Positions 20,991 to 32,430 of a stretch of DNA of 64,000 nt are shown piece by piece. The translations under genes were made by a program, and so were the position numbers. The stretch is taken from contig CM065815.1 of the NCBI GenBank assembly GCA_033398695.1, forward strand, positions 139,669,001 through 139,733,000, read 5' to 3'. Position 1 is the stretch's first letter. Each line of letters begins with the position of its first letter. The DNA comes from Orobanche coerulescens (Eukaryota > Streptophyta > Magnoliopsida > Lamiales > Orobanchaceae). A model generated the notes under the pieces. The model had not been told where the DNA came from and did no database searches. It saw only the letters and a list, made by a program, of their open reading frames with translations.

Positions 20991-22953
20991 TGTAACACCC
21001 CCAGAGCCATCCAGGAATATTATAGCGCCGTGGGCCCCGAGATGGAACCCACAAGGCTGAAGGAAATTTTTGCAAACATTTACTAACACCCAAAAGGCTA
21101 ACGACGGTACTATCTTTTAAAAACATTCGAAGACTTAATATAATCTGATTATCAAAATCGTCGTAAAAATCGCATTTGAAACCACAAGGCCCGAAATGCC
21201 AAGACTCAACAGTTTAAAAACATACGTTAAGCTATCGTTTATGCGTACCGTCAAAATAGTTTAGAAAACTATTTCCAAAGTAACTTAAGTTACCAGATAC
21301 CAAAAAGGCCATTTGAAAAATACTCACGCAGCGGAAAAAGACAAACAATGAAATACTCTAGCAACGGAATACAACAACTGATCAGAAACTCAATACACAA
21401 ATACATGCCCTAGCCAGTATCCTCCGGGAAGCTCATCTCTCAACGACCGCTACAAGCTTGATATTCCAAGAACCTAAAAAGAAATCCCACGACGGGGTCA
21501 GCCATAATATCCAACAATGATAACCATCACATCACATCGATAATTACATACCAATGAAATTACTAAGTAAGAATACGACCAATGTAATCTTACCGCCATA
21601 ACTTTACTTACTCGAATAATCCTCATCAAAATAATCATTATCAGATTGTACATCTCGTAATCTCGATTAATCAATAAACTCAAACAAAACATCTATATTG
21701 TTCCTCAAACAATACTCAAGATTCTCAAAACATCATCATAACTCGCAATACGGAAATATACCAACTCTGACCAATTTGATCCATCAGAATAACATCATTA
21801 AATCCCAACACGATAATCGATTGTCCATCAAAAGACAAATACCAAAGGAAATACGGAACATACCTCAAGATATAAAAAGCCACGACGAAATCACGTCAGT
21901 CTAATCCAAGATCAGATCAATAGAACATACGAACATGGTCCTAACACAAGACCTACAAATGCATACTCATATGACAACGTCAATATGCTCATATCAATAA
22001 CAACAATGTATACTTATGGCAAACCCATAATATACATATGCACAACAACAACACATAGGTAATCCAATGATCCAGCGTTCACTGCATAGATCCCACGATG
22101 ATCCCGTCAGACCAACCCGTGGTGGAAAAACCTGTTCGATGATCCAGCGCACGCTAGCATAGATCCCCCGATGATCCCGTCAGACCAACACGAGGTGGAC
22201 ATATGACAACAATGCACAACTGCACAAAACAACAGTACACAATGCACGACAACAACAATGCACAAATGCATGACAACAACGATACACGAATGTATCACGA
22301 CATGATCGACACAAATGATAAAAATGATTAGAGTACTTGACCCGAGTCCTTCGAGAGCAATCTCAATGTCTAAACTATCACGAACCATTATCCTCAATAC
22401 TCGACGGTGCAAAATATCACGGATTGCAGATAATTCATATCTTCGTATTTATCACAATGTATCCTCGATATACAAGTATACCAATAACAAAAGTAAATCA
22501 TATACATTATGATTTAAATTCCCAAAACTCGAATACAATTTATAATCCCAAATCTCCTGTGATTACGATTATAAACATTGCTATACGAATTATAAACAAA
22601 TGAAACAGAAACCATTCATTAAATATTATAAACTGAGCAAGTAATAACTTGCCTCGATACTGATGAAGACGTTACCAATTCCTTTTCGTCGCCTACAAGA
22701 TCCTCGGTCCCAATCAATGCAATTCACGAACATCCTCGAACTCGTCAACATACGGTTATAATCACCGATCAATATTCTCAACCTATTACAGTAATTCGAT
22801 AAACAACAAGTTCGATAACAATCAACAATCAATAAAACCAATTAACAAACCCAACGGCTCAACAATATCTCGATTAACCAATAGTCTGATCAATCTAACT
22901 TAAACGAGCACGAATTCATGATTGAAATAGGATATACTACACTGTTTGTTGAC

Positions 22954-23046
22954 TTAGCGCACGTTAATCGCTTAACGTAGCGTGCGCTAAGTCGTTTCCA
23001 TTAGCGTCGCTAGCCAGTAACACTAGCGTGCGCTAATGACCTGCAG
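22954..23046 (-). promoter_or_regulatory. F LTR, downstream cluster of TTAGCG..CGCTAA palindromes
   Basis: Four words (TTAGCGCACGTTAA, TAGCGTGCGCTAA, TTAGCGTCGCTAG, TAGCGTGCGCTAA) lie within 93 bp. The cluster is repeated in the other LTR at 29261-29347. It lies downstream of the TATA box in the sense of F. Confidence 0.6.
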
Positions 23047-23707
23047 TTGCATGCATTTCAGATGCCGATCAACATATGGCGATTATCAAGAACACTAAGT
23101 GATTCGAAACCATCTTCATAGCTATCAAAACAACGAAATCTGATATCGTTTAGCATATAAACAATCATCCAACTCATAATCCAAGTCATATATTCATAGA
23201 TCATCTTCTTCCTCAGTATCAACATATGAATACCAAGAATTCATAATCATTGCCATATTCACCATCATATGAAGAAACCAACAACAACAACATCAAAGAC
23301 CCGAATTGAAGGAAGACATTAGCCAACATATCTCTTTGAAGATGAACAACACCATTCAAAACCATTCAAATCATATCAATACCCGTATGTCAACAATAAT
23401 ATCAACATAACTCGGTAACCAATCGCATAATCATACTTGTTCACTCATATACATGACGATTATCAACTCAAGGACATCATATACAATCCAAAACGAAATC
23501 CCAAAGTGAAGAGTAATTACCTTTTTGAAGGAATGGATTGATTTCCAAGGTTGAATCCATTCTCAATCACTTGCATGCTTCAAATGTTGTTATGGATGAT
23601 CAATTCCACCATAATCCAGTGTTTGGAACTTCAAACATCTCTCTAAGAACTCTCTCTATCGGTTGTAAGGAAAGAATGGACGAAATGAAGAATAATGGCT
23701 AATTGCA

Positions 23708-24172
23708 CATATATATATATACTGACTATTATTAGCGTGCGCTAACTGTCTTTGTTAGCATGCGCTATCGCAGTCCAGAGGCTACTGCCTTACTGCATAC
23801 AATGATTTACGTACGCAATGCCCATGCAATAGCGTACGTAAAGGCCTATATTTAGCGTACGCAAACCTTCATCCATAGCGTGCGCTTCTCATAGTTGACA
23901 TTCTACAATCTGCACCTACCCCCGTGTCCCCACATGCCGAAAGCACCCGACAAAGCAAAGATTCCTTTAGACCGGTCTGATGTTAGCGTGCACTAACCAT
24001 AGGATTTAACGTGCGCTAATCCTTCATAACAAATATCCGTTGACCTCATCGGCACATGCGTCGAAAGTGGCCGGGTCCACACGTAGATTCCCTATGATCT
24101 GGTCTGCACTAGCATGCGCTATCCTTTGCCTTTAGCGTGCGCTAAGATTGAATATTAGCGTGCGCTAATCAA
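23708..24172 (-). promoter_or_regulatory. F U3 palindrome array and TATA box (3' LTR)
   Basis: TATATATATATA at 23709-23721 is the likely TATA box. Immediately upstream (minus sense, 23732-24170) about 11 variants of TTAGCGTGCGCTAA occur. That word is an inverted repeat TTAGCG-TG-CGCTAA. Spacing is irregular (about 20-60 bp), so this is not a simple tandem array. Confidence 0.7.
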
Positions 24173-24454
24173 GCTATACTTAGCCATTTTCAGCTATTCT
24201 TGTCCAACGTCTCGACATACAAAATACGAACATACGACATACTGAATACACATGCTCCTTCCAATAATGTTCTCATACGATACATCTAATACACGATATC
24301 CTCAAATGCAATTGCAGACTAAGTACAACAATTATACAAGTATAGCAGTCTCAGTCTTTCAATTATTTTATCCATATGGTATAGATTCCACACTATGCAA
24401 TATAACTCGGATAAAATAACATTAAACAACAGTAGTAGAAATTCCGATATTACA

Positions 24455-24492
24455 TACTACACCACTTAAAATAAGTTTCGTCCTCGAAACTT
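24455..24492 (-). other. F polypurine tract region
   Basis: On the minus strand this reads AAGTTTCGAGGACGAAACTT followed by ATTTTAAGTGGTG, directly before the 3' LTR. It is the same box as in E, A and B. Confidence 0.75.
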
Positions 24493-24898
24493 GCAATCCG
24501 TCATAAAAAGAAAGAACGAAATGTTCAACCAAAATATCCCAAATCACCACGACAACGATCAATCATCATCATTACCGAATAACCAAACTAGCATTCTTAC
24601 AACTGCGCAAAGTCGACGATCTCCTGAGATACTAGCAAGTGACTTCACTGTAAAGCCTCAACACGCTTACGATCACAATTCCATGAGTCTTAACAAAATA
24701 TATCATCTTCGGATGAAATAATCTATGCATGTCAAATCATGTCTGCCTGGTCGCGCAATCAAGTCCCAATTCCGATAAAACGAATACTACACGATACCTC
24801 TGTAAATCAACTGCCCAAAACAAATGGCAACAATTACCGAAATATCGACACAAAATCTGAACGCTCAGATGATCACTAGCAATGATCATCCAATAAAT

Positions 24899-25115
24899 TA
24901 ACCGAGAATATCATCGACATGATGAACTCCAATACGACCAATACAAAGATCAAAACGCAGCCGAGAATATCATCAACATGATAAGCTCTAATATGACCAA
25001 CCAGAGGTCAAAACACAATCGAAAATATCATCATCATGATAAACTCCAATATGACCATCCAGAGGTCAAAACACAATCGAGAATATCATCAACATGATAA
25101 ACTCCAATATTACCA
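24899..25115. repeat. 58-59 bp tandem array in F
   Basis: CGAGAATATCATCAACATGATAA-type units begin at 24903, 24962, 25020 and 25078. Confidence 0.75.
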
Positions 25116-25638
25116 ACGAACGATCAAGGATAATTGGGAATACCCTCACACGGTAAGCTCCAACATGATCAACACAGAACCACATAAACCGATATATGAA
25201 TGAATAAATTTCTCAAAATGACACACTAATCACATACAGTGGATCTAATAAACATACCTGACTGGTGAACATACTCCTCGGCATACGAACAACCAATCAC
25301 AAATCAGCGAACATACCAAACCATACATGGAGTGGGAACGACCACTCAATATCCAAAACAACCAATATGGGGAATATTACCAACGAACGATCAAGGATAA
25401 TTGGGAATACCCTCACACGGTAAGCTCCAACATGATCAACACAGAACCACATAAACCGATATATGAATGAATAAATTTCTCAAAATGACACACTAATCAC
25501 ATACAGTGGATCTAATAAACATACCTGACTGGTGAACATACTCCTCGGCATACGAACAACCAATCACAAATCAGCGAACATACCAAACCATACATGGAGT
25601 GGGAACGACCACTCAATATCCAAAACAACCAATATGGG
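25105..25638. repeat. Perfect 267 bp tandem duplication in F
   Basis: 25105-25371 is repeated immediately as 25372-25638 (TACCAACGAACGATCAAGG at 25111 and 25378). By eye I find no mismatch between the copies. Confidence 0.9.
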
Positions 25639-27303
25639 GTCACCATCCCCAAATCTACACTTACAAAGAAATCATTCAAAAATCACTATGGTAAAATCGT
25701 GCTACTACCATACCAATGGAATCACATAGCACATATGTCCCGGTTTCACAAAATCCAAAGTTCCAAAATTACATCCTGTGCATGAATCTACAACATGCAG
25801 CATATTCTTCTTATCCGATAAATCAACCGATCATCCCTGGATAACCAAAATACCATACCGAAGTTCGAATCTCTTTTCATCGTTCCATACTGATGTCTTA
25901 TCCAGTTTGTTAGTCACACTCATAACTTCACCATGATATGCACTATGCACTAAATGCATATGTATATCAGTCACATTTTCAAAACCAGTTTGAAATCATG
26001 TAATCTTGTCAAGAAGACAAATTTTCGAAAGTTCTTTCAAAAATTCCAAAACTCAAAACATAAATTTTCGTAAGACCACGAAATCAATTTTCGAAAAATT
26101 AAATTGGCTCGCTAATGCTAAGTATTCGATAACAGTTTCCTTTGAATCCACAAGATTTCGAAGTTTTAAAATGAAAACTATGCAAATGATTGACCACATC
26201 CATACTCATGTATACCAATTCGGTTTGTCACTAATATCCACTGATATTCCATCGGAAAACCACACGATAGAGTTCCAAAATCTCAATATATAAACTCCAA
26301 CCAAAAACTCCTTTTCCACATATGACTCGCAATGTCAATCATTAACCCATCCTGGATCACCTCAAATATGCTATGACAAAACATTGAAACAAATCAACAC
26401 AACGAAAGACTTCCCGAGAGTCTCATTTGAACAAGTAAACCAAAATCTCAAAAGGCGGAAATAAAGTAGATAAACGAGTGGTAAAGTGTTTTACAAATCT
26501 CGGGAGTTTTAAGAAAGCAGAAAAGCCTTTTGAAACATTAGGGTCTCAGCCCATATCCCGTTCCATGTTACGAGAAGTTTAGAAAAAATAGAAAACTCTT
26601 TTCGGACTCCAAGTCCTGAGTTACAAAACTATTTCAAAATCGATTGGGTCTCGGCCCAAAATCATTTTCTGTAAAACATTCGTAAAACATTTATTTTGAA
26701 AAGTATCATTTTCAAATGCTCAAAAATAGTTCATACATCTCAAAATGTACTAACATGACTACATGTTCTCCTCACCAATCCACAATCTTTCTCCCAATTG
26801 CACAACTCCGTTCCAAAATTTAACCGACATATTGATTTCCAAAATCATAACTTCTCAAGATCATCAATCGTGTCCCAACTTTGTCATCTCATACTGTAAA
26901 ACATAACATCTTTCTGAATCTCAAAGCATATCAACTTAGAATGGCAATAAATCTTAATGCAATTCAAAAATACAAATACTTACAGATCGTGAAGCCAACG
27001 ATTCCACGTGATACTGGCACATGTCTCAACTCTAGAAATTACTCGACACAGATATTTTCAAAATACACATTTTGCAAACTCAGCTCAACTCGAAAACAGA
27101 ACACGGCTCTATCCGAAGAAACACGTTAACACCATTCGGAAAAGTTTACAACAATCCCAGTACTACACTCGTAAATCACATAACGCACAAGCCCGAGTGA
27201 ACAACAAAAACTCACAGCTCTAATATTCGTCAATCGACAACTCGAATGACGCGACAAAGACACGACCCAACTCGACCCGACTGCCTAGGTTTTCTCAACT
27301 TAA

Positions 27304-27315
27304 GCTCCAATACCA
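27304..27315 (-). other. F primer-binding site
   Basis: On the minus strand TGGTATTGGAGC lies 5 nt inside the 5' LTR end. It resembles TGGTATCAGAGC, the initiator-Met tRNA complement, with two differences. Confidence 0.8.
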
Positions 27316-27320
27316 TATTC

Positions 27321-30300
27321 TGTAACACCCCCAGAGCCATCCAGGAATATTACAACACCGTGGGCCCCGAGATGGAACCCACAAGGCTGAAGGAAATTTT
27401 CACAAACATTTACAAACAGTCAAGGGGCTAACGGTGGTACTATCTTTTAAAAACATTCGAAGACTTAATAAAATCCGATTATCAAAACCGTCGTAAAAAT
27501 CTCATTTGAAACCACAAGACCCGAAATGCCAAGACTCAACAGTTTAAAAACATACGTTAAGTTATCGCTTATGCGTACTGTCAAAATAGTTTAGAAAACG
27601 ATTTCCAAAGTAACTTAAGTTACCAGATACCAAAAAGGCCATTTGAATAATACTCACGCAGCGGAAAAAGACAAACAATTGAAATACTCTAGCAGCGGAA
27701 TACAACAACTGATCAGAAACTCAATACACAAATACATGCCCTAGCCAGTATCATCCGGGAAGCTCATCTCTCAACGACCGCTACAAGCTTGATATTCCAA
27801 GAACCTAAAAAGAAATCCCACGACGGGGTCAGCCATAATATCCAACAATGATAACCATCACATCACATCAATAATTATATACCAATGAAATTACTAAGTA
27901 AGAATACGACCAATGTAATCTTACCGCCATAACTTTACTTACTCGAATAATCCTCAGCAAAATAATCATTATCAGATTGTACATCTCGTAATCTCGATTA
28001 ATCAATAAATATTATTCCTCAAACAATACTCAAGATTCTCAAAACATCATCATAACTCGCAATACGGAAATATACCAACTCTGACCAATTCGATCCATCG
28101 GAATCAAATCCCTACACGATAATCGATTGTCCATCAAAAGACAAATACCAAAGGAAATACGGAACATACCTCAAGATATGAAAAGCCACGACGAAATCAC
28201 GTCAGTCTAATCCAAGATCAGATCAATAGAACATACAGACATGGTCCTAACACAAGACCTACAAATGCATACTCATATGACAATGTCAATATGCTCACAT
28301 CAATAACAACAATGTATACTTATGGCAAACCCATAATATACATATGCACAACAACAACACATAAGTAATCCGATGATCCAGCGTTCACTGCCTAGATCCC
28401 ACAATGATCCCGTCAGACCAACCCGTGGTGGAAAAACCTGTTCGATGTTCCAGCGCATGCTAGCATAGATCCCCCGATGATCCCGTCGGACCAACACGAG
28501 GTGGACATATGACAACAATGCACAACTGCACAAAACAACAGTACACAATGCACGACAACAATAATGCATAAATACATGACAACAACGATACACGAATGTA
28601 TCACGACATGATCGACACAAATGATAAAAATGATTAGAGTACTTGCCCCGAGTCCTTCGAGAGCGATCTTAATGTCTAAACCATCACGAACCATTATCCT
28701 CAATACTCGACGGTCCAAAATATCACGGATTGCAGATAATTCATATCTTCGTCTTTATCACAATGTATCCTTAATATACAAGTATACCAATAACAAAAGT
28801 AAATCATATACATTATGATTTAAATTCCCAAAACTCGAATATAATTTATAATCTCAAATCTCCTGTGATTACGATTATAAACATTGCTATACGAATTATA
28901 AACGAAGGAAACAGAAACCATTCATTAAATATTATAAACTGAGCAAGTAATAACTTGCCTCGATATCGATGAAGCCGTTACCAATTCCTTGCCGTCGCCT
29001 ACAAGCTCCTCGGTCCCGATCAATGCAATTCACGAACATCCTCGAACTCGACCGCAATATACGGTTATAATCACCGATCAATATTCTCAACCTATTACAG
29101 TAATTCGATAAACGGCAAGTTCGATAACAATCAATAATCAATAAAACCAATTCACAAACCCAACGGCTCAACAATATCTCGATTAACCACTAGTCTTATC
29201 AATTCAACTTAAAGGATCACAAATTCATGACTGAAACAAGATATACTACACTGTCTGTTGACTTAGCGCACGTTAATCACTTAACGTAGCGTGCGCTAAG
29301 TCGCTTCCATTAGCGTGCGCTAGCCAGTAACACTAGCGTGCGCTAATGACATGCAGTTGCATGCATTTCGGATGCCGATCAACATATGGCAATTATCAAG
29401 AACACTAAGTGATTCGAAACCATGTTTATAGCTATCAAAACAATGAAATCTGATATCCTTTAACATATAAACAATCATAGATCATCTTCTTCCTCAATAT
29501 CAACTTATGAATACCAAGAATTCATAATCATTGCCATATTCACCATCATATGAAGAAACCAACAACAACAACACCAAAAACCCGAATTGAAGGAATACAT
29601 TAGCCAACATATCTCTTTGAAGATGAACAACACAATTCTAAACCATTCGAATCATATCAATACCCGTATGTCAACAATAACATCAACATAACTCGGTAAC
29701 CAATCTTATAATCATACTTGTTAACTCATATACATGACGATTATCAACTCAAGGACATCATATACGATCCAAAATGAAATCCCAAAGTGAAGAGTAATTA
29801 CCTCTTTGAAGGAATGGATTGATTTCCAAGGTTGAATCCATTCTTAATCACTTCCATGCTTCAAATGATGTTATGGATGATCAATTCCACCGTAATCCAG
29901 TGTTTGGAACTTCAAACATCTCTCTAAGAACTCTATCTATCGGTTGCAAGGAAAGAATGGACAAAATGAAGAACAATGGCTAACTGCACATATATATATA
30001 CTGACTATTATTAGCGTGCGCTAACTGTCTTTGTTAGCGTGCGCTATCGCAGTCCAGAGGCTACTGTCTTACCGCATACAATGATTTACGTACGCAATGC
30101 CCATGCGATAGCATACGTAAAGGCCTCTATTTAGCATACGCAAACCTTCATCCATAGCGTGCGCTACTCATAGTTGACTTGCTACAGTCTGCACCTACCC
30201 CCGTGTCCCCACATGCCGAAAGCACCCGATAAAGCAAAGATTCCTTTGGACCGATCTGATGTTAGCGTGCGATAACCATAGGATTTAGCGTACGCTAATC

Positions 30301-30758
30301 CTTCATAACAAACATCCATTGACCTCGTCGGCACATGCGCCGAAAGTGTCCGGGTCCACACGTATATTCCCTCTGATCTGGTCTGCAGTAGCGTGCGCTA
30401 TCCTTTGCCTTTAGCGTGCGCTAAACCTGCACGATAGCGTGCGCTAAGATTGAATATTATCGTGCGCTAATCAGGCTATACTTAGCCATTTTCAGCTATT
30501 CTTGTCCAACATCTCGACATACAGAATACGAACATACGGCATACTTAATACACATGCTCCTTCCAATAATGTTCTCATACGATACATCTAATACACAATA
30601 TCCTCAAATACAATTGTAGACTAAGTACAACAATTATACAAGTATAGCAGTCTCAGTCTTTCAAATATTTTATCCATATGGTACAGATTCCACACTGTAC
30701 AATATAACTCAGATAAAATAACATTAAACAACATTTGTAGAAAATTCCGAATATTACA
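27321..30758 (-). repeat. Element F 5' LTR
   Basis: 3438 bp partner of 20991-24454. Its high end ATTCCGAATATTACA abuts the GAAAC target duplication. Confidence 0.9.
29989..30473 (-). promoter_or_regulatory. F U3 palindrome array and TATA box (5' LTR)
   Basis: TATATATATA at 29990-30000, then about 12 copies of TTAGCGTGCGCTAA or variants from 30011 to 30472 (minus sense: upstream of the TATA). It includes one unit more than the 3' LTR (GATAGCGTGCGCTAAG near 30433). Confidence 0.7.
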
Positions 30759-30763
30759 GAAAC

Positions 30764-32286
30764 GACGAACGGCGTCCTCCGATGATCACAAGCACCCGAA
30801 CAACCTTGAATGAAATACAATTCATTCAATAACACAAAATCAATGGAAAACAACACCAAAGACAATCCCGATTCAATCATGAATCGGTTAAACTCCACAA
30901 ACGAAATATCATAGTTCTCAACTATGAATTCTAACATCCTCCAACACCTCAATGATCGATGCGATCAAATGTTCTTAACACTTGTGAAACAATTCAAAAA
31001 GACTCATTTAAGAACAACATTATACTAATCATTCCCAAAATAATAACCCCACCAATATTAACACTACACCTCAAGAACATCATCAACACGACAAACATGA
31101 TGTCCAACCGATAATCCTCCACCAATTCGTCAAGAATTCGGATTAATCAACAAGATTAAATCAACCATTTCAAAATTATTATAATCATTACATAATTCAT
31201 CATAATTCTATATCAAAATGGTTATAATCTCTCAAGAATACAACCAACAACAGTAATCATCTCAAAGCTATGTTAATCATCTAACAGTCTTAACATAACT
31301 CTTCCTAGACATGATTATAACCTCCAAGTATTCTTAAACATCAAGAACAGAATAAAATTCAAGCTATATCATCATGTTATTCATCATAAGTTCATCAAAA
31401 CTATGAAGAACCATACTATCCTCCAACAAAACATCAAAACACGAAGTGACCAATAATAACAACATTACAATCTCGAGTTCAACACCAGATTAATGACATA
31501 CCTCTTGAAGAAGTGAAGAACAACCTCAAACCACCAAGAAACACTCCAAACTCCAAGTTCCTAAGCTTCAATCCAATTTATGAAGCTCCAAATCAAGTTG
31601 GAAGAGGCTAAGTATCAAGAACAAGTCCAGAAAGACGATTCTAGGGAGAGAAAATTGATTTTGGTTTGTGAAGAAATGAAACACGAAACCAAGATATATA
31701 ATCTGACAAGCTCATTATGGCCGCTATAGCGCCACCTTAACGTACATTATGCCTTTAACGTATGTTATCGCCTCTACATAGCGTATGCTACGTAGTCCAA
31801 AGTTCACTGCCTAAAAACGGGTTGCCCATTACGTGCGTTAACAGCATTACGTACGTAACCAACCTCACCATTACGTACGTTAACCTCAAGGTGTAGCGTA
31901 CGTAATGTGCATTGACCATCCTGTCCCAATCGAACTCCACGAATCCAGCCTGGCCCGGTCCCACACGCCGAAAGATAGATCTATTCCGATACCCTGTGTT
32001 ACGTACGTAACCAACACTGCTTAACATACGGAACACTCCGACCGTAGCGTATGTAATGCTAAAGATATAGCGTACACTATGGCTAATATACTTAACCAAA
32101 AATTCCAAACTCACCAAGCAACATCCAAACGACGAAACAAAACCGACGACAAGTATAAATATTTCGATTCCGAAATATCCCGATATAATATACATTGTAT
32201 CAGTCAAATACAACACCACTTGTACAATTCCAAATGAATACGTATAACACAACAGTGAAATGAAAAAATTACCCCCGAATATTACA
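30764..32286 (-). repeat. Element A 3' LTR, part 3 (U3 start)
   Basis: Continuation of the A LTR after F. On the minus strand it begins TGTAATATTCGGGGG at 32286. The polypurine tract adjoins above. Net length of the reassembled A LTR is about 3.8 kb. Confidence 0.78.
31692..32085 (-). promoter_or_regulatory. A U3 palindrome array and TATA box
   Basis: On the minus strand TTATATATCT (31692-31701) is the likely TATA box. Upstream, 31727-32080 holds about 12 words built on TTACGTACGTAA (for example ATTACGTACGTTAA, TAGCGTACGTAATG, TTACGTACGTAAC), each near-palindromic. Confidence 0.65.
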
Positions 32287-32430
32287 TACTCTCCCCTTAA
32301 AATGAGGTTCGTCCCCTAAACTAAGGGTACACAACTCGGGATATGAACTATCCATCAGGATCTGAAAACAACATCTCCAGGAATACTTCTCAATGCGAAC
32401 CACTTCGCCTAAGAAACTGGGCCAACCCCA
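32287..32430 (-). other. Element A 3' internal end with polypurine tract
   Basis: Minus-strand GGGGACGAACCTCATTTTAAGGGGAG directly precedes the A 3' LTR. Upstream, a short frame ending SYPELCTL recalls the tail of chromovirus pol (RYPELF), but no intact pol precedes it. Element B is inserted at 32430/32431 and A continues at 53965. Confidence 0.6.

Larger units (their letters stand above)
20991..24454 (-). repeat. Element F 3' LTR
   Basis: 3464 bp. Its low-coordinate end TGTAACACCCCCAGAGCC is the U5 end. The polypurine tract lies just above 24454, which makes this the 3' LTR. Open frames here (for example 22107-22412) have counterparts in the other LTR and encode nothing recognisable. Confidence 0.9.
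24493..27303 (-). other. F internal region, non-coding
   Basis: I read all frames for zinc knuckles, protease, RT (FIDD/YVDD), RNase H and integrase motifs and found none. Open frames do not exceed about 95 codons. A run of four 58-59 bp repeats (24899-25115) and a perfect 267-bp tandem duplication (25105-25638) are the only structure. Confidence 0.75.
20991..30758 (-). mobile_element. Element F: complete non-coding LTR retrotransposon (LARD)
   Basis: Direct LTRs 20991-24454 and 27321-30758 flank a 2.87-kb internal region with a primer-binding site and a polypurine tract but no recognisable gag or pol. A perfect 5-bp target duplication GAAAC lies at 20986-20990 and 30759-30763. LTR termini on the minus strand are TGTAATAT...GGGGGTGTTACA. 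Long LTRs, intact cis-signals and no coding capacity are the definition of a large retrotransposon derivative, which needs proteins from an autonomous relative. It lies in the 3' LTR of A. Confidence 0.92.

Noticed and set aside
22107..22412. 101-codon Cys/Val-rich frame on the minus strand, with a copy at 28413-28718
   Set aside because: Same situation in the F LTRs; composition and lack of motif argue against a protein.
22954..30473. CRISPR-like appearance of short palindromic repeats separated by unique spacers
   Set aside because: Spacing is irregular, repeats are degenerate, the setting is a plant LTR, and there are no cas genes or leader.
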